A DNA stretch of 64,000 nucleotides from Firmicutes bacterium HGW-Firmicutes-8 (GCA_002840165.1 PGZN01000002.1:1-64000); one strand, 5' to 3'; positions 18,511 to 27,434 are shown, counted from the first letter of the stretch. Notes: a model not told the origin generated them from the sequence alone. Translations and numbers: made by a program.

Positions 18511-21039
18511 CTATTCAATGTAAATTGCGTCGTAGACTACATCTGCAGGTGCCAACTTGACCTTATTATCCTTGTCAAGGTAGTTGTAGAAGTCAACAAC
18601 CTTGCCGTTGCTAAGGTCGCTCAGGCTGCCCTCTACGGTGCCTGTTGTAGTCTTCTTGAAGACTTTGACATTCTTGGAGATTACAGTGTACTCAGTATCA
18701 CCAGTGCCCCATCTTACTTCGATAACTGTAGCCAGTTCATTAACATCAGTTACAGTCTTGTTAACTACAGGAGTATCAGTATCCTGGATATCTGTAATCT
18801 TGGTGCCTGCGGTATTGAACTTAACCAGAAGAACATCGTTCTTAACCAGAGCAGATTGCTCACTCTGCTCATCATATGCAATGGCGGTTACTTCATAAGT
18901 AAGAGCAGCTTTACCAGGCTCGATAATAGTGATACCCCACTTGCCATCGCCAACTGCTATAGCCTTGCCGGTAAGAATAGCCGGTTTCAGGCCGCTTGCA
19001 ACATCAGCTTTACTGTCGACGAAAACATACTTCAGTTTGGCATCCTTGTAGTAAGCCGTGAGTGTCTTACCAGCAGCCAGTTGATCGAATGCAAAGGACT
19101 CGCCGGCAGACCAGGTTACAACTTCAGCTTCGTATACGAAGTCAGTGTCACCATCGCTGGCGCCATACTTTTTGACCTTGACAATCTTAGTGTCGCTGTC
19201 AGCAAACTTCTGAACGCCACCAGTTGTAATATAATCCTGATCCTTATTAACAGCAGTAACTGCACCATTGCTAATTGTTGCAATCTTTTCTACCTTGCCT
19301 GTGCTGTCCAGGGTCAGTTTAACTACCATCATAGGTGTCACATCAGGTGTGGAGTCTTCATTGATGTCAATTTGCTGAGAACTGTTAATAGGATCACTAC
19401 CAAAATCACTGTAGGTATAATCGTCATTGTCGATTACGTATTCAACTGCAGTACCATCCATTTTGGTAACTTGAATCTTGTTGGTGTAGTTGCCGCTGGC
19501 GCCTTCTCTGTAAATCTGGCGAATAAATGCATCGGAGGCGTTAGCATCAGCGGTGGCTCCTGCAATTACCTGCACTAGATTACCTTGGGCATCAAGCTTG
19601 GCAGTCACAGTCTTGCTTACAAGCTTGGTACCAACGGTAGACACGCTGGTAGTTCTGGCATTGATGGTGTCTCCTCCGTCATCGGAGTAGAAAATACCTG
19701 CTTCTGTACTGTATTTTGCCTTACCGTCGATAACGAGTTTGAGCGAGGTGCTTCCTACAGTAGCAGCTGAATCCAGTTTACCGGTTACTACCTCGTCAGA
19801 AACATAAATGGAGTAAGAAGTGCCATTCTTATAGTAAGATACTACATCTCCGGCCTTGATGTCAGCCAGGGAAATAATCTTACCACCCTTAATAATTTCC
19901 ATGTTCTTGGCATCAACGTTTTTCAGGTCAAGAGCAGAAATCTTCTTGAACTCAATCTTGTTGTCAGTAGTATTTACTGCCTTGACAACATCGGCATCGG
20001 TGTAATTCTTGTCGATGATGGAAACGATCTTGCCACTGTCATTCAGGGACAGGGTTACATACATTCCCGCAACGGGAAGGCCAAAGTAATCGAAACTGGT
20101 AGCAGTGGTAAATTCGCCCTGACCAAAGATTTTAATTTTGTCATAAACTGCGGCAACAGTGGTAATTGAATCGATTTTACCGGATACAAGTTTGCCGGCA
20201 GGGGCTATCGCAACAACTTTCTTGTCATTGCCGTCTGCCTTCCAGTAAATTTTAGCATGGATACCAAAGAAGGCGGAAGCAGGAGTGGTTAATCCCCACT
20301 TGTACTCGACAGCTGCAGTACCAATTTTAAAGCTGATTTTGTCGGTTGGTGTTCCTGTAAAACCAGGACCGGCTTCTTCAATGAGACCATCTGCTGTTTC
20401 GGTAACTTTCTGCTTCTCAACAAGTAATGTACCGATTTCACCGTATACTTTCTCACCTTTATTGTTAGTTGTAACTAAACCCCACATCTTAGTATCGAGG
20501 GCATTATCGGCAAGAATAAATACATTGCCCCGGGTAGCGGGAGCCGTAAAGTCAGCAACTACCATGCTGTCAAGAAGTTGCAGTTCAGCAGCTTTAGCTA
20601 CATAGGAAGTCGGGTATACTGCATTTTCCATTGTGTCAGCATATCCCAGCATCCTTACAACCATGGTAATAGATTCATTGTAACTAACATTTTGTGCGGG
20701 TTTAAAGGTACCGTCCGGATAACCGGCCAGAATCCCCTGACTTACAGCGATGTTAATTACGCCAGAAGCCCAATGGTCTGCCTTAACATCTGAAAACTTC
20801 GTGTTACCTGTAACATACTTAGCAGCTTCACCTAAGCCGAGAGATTGAACCACAATAGCGGCATACTCAGCACGTGTGATGTTCTGCTCAGGTTTAAACT
20901 CGCCGTCGCCATAACCAACAACGACACCAAGAGCATTCAGCCTGCTGACAGCATCATCATTTGTCTTGGCAGATACTCCAGGTGCGGCGAATGCGAAGAT
21001 AAACATTGCTACGGTTATGAGTGCAATCATTCTTTTCAT
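18511..21039 (-). CDS. SLH-domain surface protein, probable major S-layer protein
   Basis: About 842 residues with a signal peptide (ALITVAMFIFAFAAPGVSA, cut before KTNDD), then three S-layer homology repeats in the first ~190 residues (VVGYGDGEFKPEQNITRAEY; FSDVKADHWASGVINIAV; ILAGYPDGTFKPAQNVSYNE), followed by ~650 residues of Thr/Val/Ala/Asp-rich beta-type sequence without recognisable enzymatic motifs. SLH repeats bind pyruvylated secondary cell-wall polymer, and csaB lies 1.7 kb upstream. The fourth-codon ATG at 21039 is preferred because TAGGAG then has a 9-nt spacing; the first ATG at 21048 would have only 1 nt. Size, signal, long leader and strong terminator suggest an abundant structural protein. 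Confidence 0.9.
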   Translation of the reverse strand: MKRMIALITVAMFIFAFAAPGVSAKTNDDAVSRLNALGVVVGYGDGEFKPEQNITRAEYAAIVVQSLGLGEAAKYVTGNTKFSDVKADHWASGVINIAVSQGILAGYPDGTFKPAQNVSYNESITMVVRMLGYADTMENAVYPTSYVAKAAELQLLDSMVVADFTAPATRGNVFILADNALDTKMWGLVTTNNKGEKVYGEIGTLLVEKQKVTETADGLIEEAGPGFTGTPTDKISFKIGTAAVEYKWGLTTPASAFFGIHAKIYWKADGNDKKVVAIAPAGKLVSGKIDSITTVAAVYDKIKIFGQGEFTTATSFDYFGLPVAGMYVTLSLNDSGKIVSIIDKNYTDADVVKAVNTTDNKIEFKKISALDLKNVDAKNMEIIKGGKIISLADIKAGDVVSYYKNGTSYSIYVSDEVVTGKLDSAATVGSTSLKLVIDGKAKYSTEAGIFYSDDGGDTINARTTSVSTVGTKLVSKTVTAKLDAQGNLVQVIAGATADANASDAFIRQIYREGASGNYTNKIQVTKMDGTAVEYVIDNDDYTYSDFGSDPINSSQQIDINEDSTPDVTPMMVVKLTLDSTGKVEKIATISNGAVTAVNKDQDYITTGGVQKFADSDTKIVKVKKYGASDGDTDFVYEAEVVTWSAGESFAFDQLAAGKTLTAYYKDAKLKYVFVDSKADVASGLKPAILTGKAIAVGDGKWGITIIEPGKAALTYEVTAIAYDEQSEQSALVKNDVLLVKFNTAGTKITDIQDTDTPVVNKTVTDVNELATVIEVRWGTGDTEYTVISKNVKVFKKTTTGTVEGSLSDLSNGKVVDFYNYLDKDNKVKLAPADVVYDAIYIE

Positions 21040-21048
21040 TTTTCTCAT

Positions 21049-21397
21049 TCTCCTAAGATCCCCCTTTACTTTTCTTTAATCTCTTTTTTGAAGCTTAATT
21101 AAAAACTGGTTTATTACTTGTTGCGGTCAACACCCCCTTCAAGTAGTCTTATTATGAACCCATAAAGCTAAAGGCTGATTACCTTTAGAAACTTAGAACT
21201 GCATAATTTGACTCATTCCTATTTTATTCTACAGGCTGGATATGTTTTCCTGCATTTTCCCGGATTTTTTTTCGGATAATAATGTTTCGTGAAGCTTATG
21301 TAATGTCCCTGTCATTGTATTCATAGATATTCGAGGATATGTTGTGCTTTAGTGGGGTCAGCAGAGGAATTTTTTATTTTTTCTTGTACATTTTGGC
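21049..21397 (-). promoter_or_regulatory. Long structured 5' leader region of the SLH gene
   Basis: This 349-nt gap lies between the two SLH genes. On the minus strand it holds a 7-bp hairpin (21168-21188, CTAAAGG/CCTTTAG) and, closer to the start, a 6-bp stem TACTTG/CAAGTA (21115-21120 with 21140-21145) enclosing a G-rich loop. I found no promoter that satisfies both -35 and -10, and no match to a riboswitch class I know. Long leaders are common for S-layer genes, where they stabilise mRNA; here that is inference. Confidence 0.35.
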
Positions 21398-22660
21398 CTA
21401 TATTTTTGTTTCAGCTAATATCTGGTTCAGTTTATCTACGAAAGTAATCGTCCCCGGGGCCCCCTGGAGAAGTTCAACCTTAACGAGGGTAAACGGGTAG
21501 GTAATTACCGGAATAAATACAGTATTCTGGTCAGGGTCGGTGAGGTCAATCCATACCCTGTAATAAACACCCTCTTCGTCCACGGTGCGGGATACTTTGG
21601 TAATGTCAACAAAAAAACCGCTCGTCATTTTCCCCCCACGGGCAGCCAGCAAATATAATTGATTACCGGCTTTATTAAACAAGTAATTTTCGGAAGCCTT
21701 GCTTTTTTCCACCCATTCCCGGATATCATCAGGTTCCATGGCAGGGTCAACCTGTTCCACGCCTATCAGGTCAGGGATAACCTTCTGGGCAATAATCACC
21801 GTCAAACCCAAAGAATCGTTACTGATAATTGTTATGAAATTTCCCTCGGCCATTTCATCAACAGAGGCGGGTCTGTTATTTAGGTAGCTGATGTACTGTG
21901 CAGGCAGACTAAATTCGGTGTCTTTTCCGTCCCCGTAAATTTCTGAAATTACAATTTTTTGCCGGTCGACTGATTTAATTAAACCGGAAACCTGTCCGGA
22001 ATCATCAAAGGGAATCTGTTCGTTAATGTTGCTGAGCAAAACGGCGATTTCCGCTCTGGAAATGGGACTTGACGGTTGAAAGATACCGTTGGGATAACCG
22101 TTCATTATCTTTCTCTCAACCGCAATTGAAATACTTGCTTTGGTTATCTGGTCAACCTGTAAGACATCGTTAAAGGGGAGAACTGCCTCTTTCATCCTTC
22201 CTGCCCGTTTGGTCAGGCCCAAAGCCCTAACGGCTAATACCGCCCCGTCCTGCCTGATTAGGGGCTGTTGAAGTGAAATCTTTTGCAGTTCGCTGTAGTG
22301 GAGAAGCTCATTTCTTAGCGCTAATTCTACATATCCCGCAGCCCATTTCGGGATGTTAAACATTCCGCTTATACTGCTTTCGTCTATATCGCTATTTGAC
22401 GGCACATATCCAAGAAGCTTGTTAAACATAGCGATAGCTTCCAGAAACGTCACAGGCTTCCTGGGGTTATATTTTGCATCCCCGTAACCCTTGATAACGT
22501 CTCTGGCATACATCTCAACTATTTCAGCCTCAGCCCAGTGCCCTTTAATATCCCTAAAGGGGAGACCGGCAGAAGGTTGATCGTTTGCAACAGATGGCGG
22601 GACAAAAATCATCTGCAGTATAACAAGGACGGTCACCACTCGTGATGATATAATTTTCAA
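21398..22660 (-). CDS. SLH-domain secreted protein
   Basis: About 420 residues. The start is a TTG at 22660, placed 8 nt behind GGGAGG and giving a clean signal peptide (VVTVLVILQMIFVPPSVA); the frame open to 22690 places that ribosome site inside the coding sequence. Three SLH repeats fill roughly residues 35-225: FRDIKGHWAEAEIVEMYA, a divergent middle one, and FNDVLQVDQITKASISIAVE followed by YPNGIFQPSSPISRAE. The remaining ~195 residues have beta-type composition and no known motif. It follows csaB by about 100 nt. Probably a wall-anchored protein of low abundance. Confidence 0.83.
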   Translation of the reverse strand: MKIISSRVVTVLVILQMIFVPPSVANDQPSAGLPFRDIKGHWAEAEIVEMYARDVIKGYGDAKYNPRKPVTFLEAIAMFNKLLGYVPSNSDIDESSISGMFNIPKWAAGYVELALRNELLHYSELQKISLQQPLIRQDGAVLAVRALGLTKRAGRMKEAVLPFNDVLQVDQITKASISIAVERKIMNGYPNGIFQPSSPISRAEIAVLLSNINEQIPFDDSGQVSGLIKSVDRQKIVISEIYGDGKDTEFSLPAQYISYLNNRPASVDEMAEGNFITIISNDSLGLTVIIAQKVIPDLIGVEQVDPAMEPDDIREWVEKSKASENYLFNKAGNQLYLLAARGGKMTSGFFVDITKVSRTVDEEGVYYRVWIDLTDPDQNTVFIPVITYPFTLVKVELLQGAPGTITFVDKLNQILAETKI

Positions 22661-22768
22661 ATTCAGGGACCTCCCTTCATAAAATGCCATTTATTGCAAC
22701 TACTATATTTATCGAGTTTGGATCCTGTTTTTTGGGGGTAATACTGCTGTCTGGGATGATTTCAACGG

Positions 22769-23860
22769 TTACTTTGTTTTACCGGTGAGGAGGTCGGCAG
22801 CAATTTGGCTGTTGCGGAGGGCTTTCCGGCGGAGGGCTGTTTTATCGGTGAGGAGTTTCTGCCTGATGTTATCCAGATTGGCAATCACCTCCTCAATCTC
22901 CCCGACAAGGCGCAGGGAAGTTACGGAGGCCAAGTCTTCAACAACCGGCTGACCGATAGATGCCAGGAATTCCGAAACCTTGGGGTCATAGCTGAGCCCT
23001 ACCATCGGCACCCCGGCCACAGCGGCAATAATCAAGGCATGCAGTCTCATCCCGACAACGATTTTCATCGAACTGACGAGTCCAACGGCCTGCATAAAGT
23101 TGAGGCCCTGTTCAATGAGATGGGGTTTGTTTTTCATCATTCCGGCGATTTCTTTAGCGGGGGCGTTGTCTCCGGGGTACTGCATCGGGACAAACATGGC
23201 CTCCCATCCCCGGTCATACATGCTGTCCGCCATCCCGGCCACGGCCTTCTTCCAGCCGGCGGGCCCGGGCCATTCGCGGATAAAAATTCCGGCGACGGGT
23301 TTCCCCGGCGGGGTAATACCCAAGGCAGCATATGGGTCAGCGGTAATGTCCAGCTCAGTCCCAAATACGGGGTCAGCCGTGATTTCGACAGGCGGCTGAG
23401 TCACTCCGATTTCCCGCAGCAAATCGGCCGAAGCCGGGTCTCTGAGGGTAATCATGTCTACCCTATTAGCGATAAGCCTGACGAGCATCCTGCCAAATGG
23501 CCTGTTGACAGGGCCTATGCCTTGGGCGTAAAACATCACCGGTTTGCCGAGCAGCCCGGCCACAGCTGCGATGCCCAGGTAATATGGGATAGTAAGCGGC
23601 CCGGTGACATCCTGCAGTAAGCTGCCCCCGCCGCTGATAAACAGATCGGCTTTACTCAAAGCAGTAATAATCGAAATGGGATTAAGCCTGCTGACAGCCT
23701 CTACACCATAGCGGGAACGTGTCTGTCCAGGCTGGGCTGACAAAACAACAATGCGCAGGTCAGGGAGTTCTGACTTTAACGCACTGATTATTGAAGCCAG
23801 GAGGGCTTCGTCACCTATATTATCATATCCATAATACCCGGATATCACGACTGTTTTCAT
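22769..23860 (-). CDS. csaB: Polysaccharide pyruvyl transferase CsaB
   Basis: A 363-residue polysaccharide pyruvyl transferase family protein. It begins VVISGYYGYDNIGDEALL, the diagnostic GxxGxxNxGDE motif, followed by DLFISGGGSLLQD and PVMFYAQGIGP, and ends in a GT-B-like C-terminal half with MRLHALIIAAVAGVP. CsaB adds ketal-linked pyruvate to secondary cell-wall polysaccharide, which makes the polymer a ligand for SLH domains. Neighbours on both sides encode SLH proteins, supporting that role. It lies 43 nt after the LCP gene. Confidence 0.95.
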   Translation of the reverse strand: MKTVVISGYYGYDNIGDEALLASIISALKSELPDLRIVVLSAQPGQTRSRYGVEAVSRLNPISIITALSKADLFISGGGSLLQDVTGPLTIPYYLGIAAVAGLLGKPVMFYAQGIGPVNRPFGRMLVRLIANRVDMITLRDPASADLLREIGVTQPPVEITADPVFGTELDITADPYAALGITPPGKPVAGIFIREWPGPAGWKKAVAGMADSMYDRGWEAMFVPMQYPGDNAPAKEIAGMMKNKPHLIEQGLNFMQAVGLVSSMKIVVGMRLHALIIAAVAGVPMVGLSYDPKVSEFLASIGQPVVEDLASVTSLRLVGEIEEVIANLDNIRQKLLTDKTALRRKALRNSQIAADLLTGKTK

Positions 23861-23903
23861 TACCTCTGGTCCCTTCCAGGCGGCGTTTTACCTCTTTGCC
23901 TGT

Positions 23904-24905
23904 TTAATTAACTATCCCCGGAGCGGCTGCCGGGATTTCATCAGTTAATATCTTGTCCATGTAGAGCTTAAGTTCTTCCTCATCCACAACATAATAGCTG
24001 GCCCCATTAATATACTGCGGTAAACCCGGGATATCCGAGAACCTGATATTGTCCGGGCTGATATTCTTAAACTCACTGATTAAAACGAGAAGATCGGCTG
24101 TTGACATATCTGTTTTCACATTACTGTGCAGTTCCCCGGCGATTTCGGGCAGTTTAAGAAGAGTTTTGGGCTGCAGAACTTGAACTGCCAACAACCCCAG
24201 GAACCGGTGCTGCCGCTCAATCCTCGGCAGGTCACCCTTACCGTCGCTTCTGTACCGCACATAAGACAGGGCATCATGCCCATCAAGGCGCTGCGGCCCT
24301 TTTCGCAGGTTGATGTCTTCGGCCGGGTAGTACATTCTCTTTTCGACATCAACCTCAACCCCCCCAAGAGAGTCAATAATGTTTTCAAACCCGCTGAAAT
24401 TGGTCTCAATGTAATTATGGATTGGTGTTCCCAACAACTGTCCGGCTGTTTTCCTGGCCAGTTCGGTCCCCCCGTTGGCATAAGCATGATTAATCCTGGT
24501 CGGGTTGGCCAATCCTTCAATTTTAACACGGGTATCGCGGGGTATAGAAATAACCTGAACTGTCTTGTCTTTTAAGTTTAACATTGCCACCATAAGTGTA
24601 TCCGAACGGGAAGGCTCATTATTCCTCTGGTCTACTCCGATTATCATTATGTTCAGCCGGTGGTTGTCCCAACCCCCGCCCTGCTGGGCGCTGGCGGCAT
24701 TAATCCGGTTGTTGAAATACCGGTCAGCAATATAGATCCACAAACTGTCAGCATAAACAAAAGCATAAATCAAAGCCCCCATGATTACCAAAATACAAAA
24801 TGAAGTGAGAAATAACCGGCCCTTTCTTGTTCTTCTCAGTTTAAGCCGGTGAAGCCTAGTTTGTTCATCATAAGCGGCCTGGTCAAACCTACTGAAATCC
24901 GGCAT
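23904..24905 (-). CDS. LytR-CpsA-Psr (LCP) family cell-wall polymer ligase
   Basis: About 333 residues. A basic cytoplasmic tail is followed by one membrane segment (FLTSFCILVIMGALIYAFVYA) and an extracellular LCP domain with IMIIGVDQRNNEPSRSDTLMV, VISIPRDTRVKIEG and DLPRIERQHRFL, which carry the Asp and Arg residues that bind the polyprenyl pyrophosphate and metal. LCP proteins transfer lipid-linked polymers to peptidoglycan. The ATG at 24905 has AAAGGA 7 nt upstream; the longer frame to 24944 overlaps the SLH gene before it. Lying between an SLH gene and csaB, it may attach the secondary polymer that SLH proteins bind. Confidence 0.92.
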   Translation of the reverse strand: MPDFSRFDQAAYDEQTRLHRLKLRRTRKGRLFLTSFCILVIMGALIYAFVYADSLWIYIADRYFNNRINAASAQQGGGWDNHRLNIMIIGVDQRNNEPSRSDTLMVAMLNLKDKTVQVISIPRDTRVKIEGLANPTRINHAYANGGTELARKTAGQLLGTPIHNYIETNFSGFENIIDSLGGVEVDVEKRMYYPAEDINLRKGPQRLDGHDALSYVRYRSDGKGDLPRIERQHRFLGLLAVQVLQPKTLLKLPEIAGELHSNVKTDMSTADLLVLISEFKNISPDNIRFSDIPGLPQYINGASYYVVDEEELKLYMDKILTDEIPAAAPGIVN

Positions 24906-24921
24906 TATGTTGTCCTTTCTG

Positions 24922-25668
24922 CTATTTCCGGCGTGATGGGTCAAGGGCCTTCGCTAAGAATACGGCTGCTTCCGCCCTTCTAACCAAAGCGGCCGGCCGG
25001 AAGGTCTTGTCTTCAAATCCTATGCTTATCCCGTTATCGGCCAATCTCTGAATTGCGTCATAAGCCCAGTAACTTATCGGCACATCTATGAATTCGTCGG
25101 CTCTGTTGATTCTCTTTAAATCAAACGCCTTCGCCAGCATCATGGCCATCTGGCCTCTTGTTACATAGTCTTCCGGTTTAAATTTTCCTCCGGGGAAACC
25201 GGAAATAATCCCTGCCTTCTGGGCAGCGGCGATTTGGGCGCCGGCCCAGTGCCCCTTAGGGACATCGATAAAGCCGGTTTCCGTACCCACTGTCGGCAGT
25301 TCAAGGGCTTTAACGAGCATAACAGCCAGTTCACACCGGCGAGCCTGGTTGTCTGGCCCGAACTTTTGGCCCCCCAGGCCGGTGATAATGCCTTTTTCAG
25401 TCATCAACTGAATATCACTGAAAGCCCAGTATGTAGAAGGGACATCTGTGAATTTGGGCTGTTCACGGGTAGCCTTCAGTTGGGCAACCTCCGCCTGCAG
25501 TGAACTGATCTGTTCCTGAATAGGTTTAAACACTTTATCGGCATAGCTTTTGGAAATAACCGGATTGCTGCTGCTGCCGGGAGGTCCGGATGAGGCGATA
25601 ACTGCCTGGGCGATTATAAAACCAACCAGTAAAGGCAGCACGAATAAATACCGTTTTTTTATCTGCAT
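24922..25668 (-). CDS. SLH-domain protein with N-terminal membrane anchor and coiled coil
   Basis: About 248 residues: an N-terminal hydrophobic segment (LFVLPLLVGFIIAQAVIA), a Gly/Pro/Ser-rich stretch, a short coiled coil (FKPIQEQISSLQAEVAQLK), then three consecutive well-formed SLH repeats to the C-terminus (FTDVPSTYWAFSDIQLM, FIDVPKGHWAGAQIAAA, FIDVPISYWAYDAIQRL). This could tether the membrane to the SLH-binding wall polymer, as small SLH anchor proteins do. The ATG at 25668 is preferred over a GTG at 25677. Its N-terminal 65 residues resemble the whole small protein encoded just upstream. Confidence 0.88.
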   Translation of the reverse strand: MQIKKRYLFVLPLLVGFIIAQAVIASSGPPGSSSNPVISKSYADKVFKPIQEQISSLQAEVAQLKATREQPKFTDVPSTYWAFSDIQLMTEKGIITGLGGQKFGPDNQARRCELAVMLVKALELPTVGTETGFIDVPKGHWAGAQIAAAQKAGIISGFPGGKFKPEDYVTRGQMAMMLAKAFDLKRINRADEFIDVPISYWAYDAIQRLADNGISIGFEDKTFRPAALVRRAEAAVFLAKALDPSRRK

Positions 25669-25715
25669 AACAATCACATCCGCCGTATTATTTTAGCCTT
25701 CCTAAACCGGTCAGC

Positions 25716-25922
25716 TTATTTTAGCTTCTCAACTTCTGCTTTAAGGCTGTCAATCTGGGTCTGCAGTTTACTTACTTCGCCATCGATGTAACTCTTTGTG
25801 ACGAGCGGGTCAGATTCGCCGCCAGGCCCCCCGGCCACCGCATTTACGGCCTGGCCCAGGATAAACCCGGTAATGGTCATGATAATCACGATTCCCAGTA
25901 TTAATACTTTTTTTCTAGACAT
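25716..25922 (-). CDS. Small membrane-anchored coiled-coil protein, sibling of the SLH protein's N-terminus
   Basis: A 68-residue protein. It has an N-terminal hydrophobic helix (VLILGIVIIMTITGFILGQA), a Gly-rich linker (AGGPGGESDPLVTKSYID) and a short coiled coil (VSKLQTQIDSLKAEVEKLK). The order and several residues (GPxGxxSxPxxxKSY, then SLxAEVxxLK) match the first ~65 residues of the next gene, which continues into three SLH repeats. A strong GGAGGG lies 6 nt before the ATG, so it is very likely translated. It is the first gene after the terminator of the flagellar/LCP unit. Function unknown; co-assembly with the SLH protein through the coiled coil is a possibility. Confidence 0.8.
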   Translation of the reverse strand: MSRKKVLILGIVIIMTITGFILGQAVNAVAGGPGGESDPLVTKSYIDGEVSKLQTQIDSLKAEVEKLK

Positions 25923-25989
25923 AAACGTCCCTCCTCAGCCAATAGATAGTTTTAAAATTCGAGAAGCGGACATTTATTTCCTTTATAAT

Positions 25990-26029
25990 TCTACAAAAAA
26001 ATACAGGCTTCACCGAAGCCTGTATTTTT
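25990..26029 (-). terminator. Rho-independent terminator of the mbl-flagellar unit
   Basis: A perfect stem (arms near 25996-26011 and 26015-26029, loop of 3) is followed on the minus strand by a T-rich tail. It overlaps the stop codon of the LCP-like gene at 26028-26030, so the last gene runs directly into the hairpin. It separates the mbl-flhO-flhP-flgJ-LCP-like genes from the S-layer genes. Confidence 0.9.
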
Positions 26030-26993
26030 ACTGTGTAATTTCATATATTATGTTTTTCCACGTCTGCTCCGGGACAAATAGGTATTTCAAATTTCCTTTT
26101 ATATATTCACTCCCCGGCAGGGCTGTTTTATCCATATGGGCCAGATCCATCTGCCTGCTGAGGTAAAATACTCCCAACATCTGTTCAGTCGAAAAATTTG
26201 TGCTGATATCATGCGCAAAAACCCATAACAGTTTGGGCAGTTTGAACAGGATTTCCGGTTGGAGGGCCTGGGAAGCTATGGCTCTGACTACATTCCGGTC
26301 ATCAGTGCGCAGTCCTGCCGCTGTCTGCTCAAAGGCCTCCAACATCGTTATTTTGCCGTCATTAACACTCAAGACCCCCATGATATCACTTAACTTCTGT
26401 AAAGCGGTCTGGTTTACATGGATAAGGTTGGGGATGTCGATATCAAGCCGCTGCTCAAGAAACGCCCGGAGAGCTTCCTGGCCTTTTTCCCGGTATAAGT
26501 CCTGTACTGTATAAAAGCCCGGCCCGGCAATATATCCGTTCCCCGTAATCAGAGAGGTACTGTTATTTACGACGGTATGCAGGGGTATGACAACTATGGC
26601 GGCCTGCTTTGTAGCTTTATTAAAACTTGTAATGGAAATAACCTTTAACACATCATTGTCTATCCACAGGTACATGATGTTAAAACAGTCAGCCCGGCGG
26701 TTAAAAGCCGTCCTGGCAGCTTCCGGCTGAAAGACCTCCACCGCCCGCGTTCCAGCCTCCGGGCTGCTTTTCTCAACTTCCAGCGAGGCCGGACTGTATG
26801 AACTATCCTGGCCGGTTCTCAGCCAGTGCCCGGCAAGTATTGTACTCCTAACGGGAGACCCGGTGCGGCCTAACTTGGTCCAGGCCTTTTCGATTTCTGC
26901 GGCCTGAAAAAAAAGTACTGTCAGGGCAGCCATCAATGTCCCGATAAAAATACCGGAAATAACACGCGGCGCCCGGTGATTCTGCCTTCTCAT
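26028..26993 (-). CDS. Divergent LCP-like membrane protein lacking canonical catalytic residues
   Basis: About 321 residues with an N-terminal membrane segment (VISGIFIGTLMAALTVLFFQ) and an extracellular domain that aligns in order with the LCP protein at 23904-24905: VNQTALQKLSDIMGVLSV against the IDSLGGVEV region, then RNVVRAIASQALQPEILFKLP against RIERQHRFLGLLAVQVLQP. Where the true LCP protein has IPRDTRVK this one has IPLHTVVN, and the SRSDTLMV and RIERQHR positions are also altered. It is probably a pseudoenzyme or a regulator. The ATG at 26993 has AAGGAGG 7 nt upstream. It follows flgJ, an odd place for a wall-polymer ligase. Confidence 0.72.
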   Translation of the reverse strand: MRRQNHRAPRVISGIFIGTLMAALTVLFFQAAEIEKAWTKLGRTGSPVRSTILAGHWLRTGQDSSYSPASLEVEKSSPEAGTRAVEVFQPEAARTAFNRRADCFNIMYLWIDNDVLKVISITSFNKATKQAAIVVIPLHTVVNNSTSLITGNGYIAGPGFYTVQDLYREKGQEALRAFLEQRLDIDIPNLIHVNQTALQKLSDIMGVLSVNDGKITMLEAFEQTAAGLRTDDRNVVRAIASQALQPEILFKLPKLLWVFAHDISTNFSTEQMLGVFYLSRQMDLAHMDKTALPGSEYIKGNLKYLFVPEQTWKNIIYEITQ

Positions 26994-27065
26994 AAAGAAA
27001 CCTCCTTCAGCCAAGTACTATTATTCGCTGGAGGAGGAAAAACCATACAGATTCAGGTTTTTTTA

Positions 27066-27416
27066 TTACTTTTTCTTCAGCTGTTCATAAATGATTTGGG
27101 CCAAGCCCAGGCTGCTGCTCTCAGCCGCTTTCAGGCTGACTTCCTGGTCCAGCATACCCTGAAATATCTTCTCACCCATGGATTCTTCGAATAACCCGCC
27201 TTTGACAACCGTTTCCCGCATTTTCTGAAACATCTGGTAGATAAACAGGGCTTCGAACTGTTTGGCGGCCTCCTTTAAATCCTTGTCTTCTTTGGAAGCC
27301 AGGGCTTTATCCAATACCTGTTTAAACTGCTCATCAGCCGGTTTAACATAGCCCCTGTTCCCCTGGTCGGGGACGGCGCCGATGACCTGAGTCATTCCTA
27401 ATCCATCAACCTTCAC
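27066..27416 (-). CDS. flgJ: Flagellar rod-binding protein, FlgJ N-terminal domain only
   Basis: About 116 residues. The region EAAKQFEALFIYQMFQKMRETVVKGGLFEESMGEKIFQGMLDQEVS is the rod-binding (Rod-N) domain of FlgJ, with the typical FEAxFxxQM and GEKxFxxMLD patterns (only parts are conserved). The C-terminal muramidase domain of proteobacterial FlgJ is absent, which is usual in Gram-positives. A GTG start at 27416 with AGGTGG 5 nt upstream is preferred. It follows the FlgG-like gene by about 20 nt and probably acts in rod assembly at the cell wall. Confidence 0.85.
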   Translation of the reverse strand: MKVDGLGMTQVIGAVPDQGNRGYVKPADEQFKQVLDKALASKEDKDLKEAAKQFEALFIYQMFQKMRETVVKGGLFEESMGEKIFQGMLDQEVSLKAAESSSLGLAQIIYEQLKKK

Positions 27417-27434
27417 AAATACCACCTGCTTTCA

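Noticed and set aside
18505-19578. 357-codon plus-strand open frame
   Set aside because: Antisense to the SLH gene; low-complexity Asn/Ile/Val composition reflects the opposite strand, and no ribosome site precedes it.
22805-23620. 271-codon plus-strand open frame
   Set aside because: It is antisense to csaB, whose family motifs are clear; the composition is that of a reversed coding strand.
27040-27075. Terminator after flgJ (AAAACC/GGTTTT)
   Set aside because: A 6-bp A/T stem with an 11-nt loop is too weak, and the ribosome site of the next gene follows at once, so the genes are probably co-transcribed.
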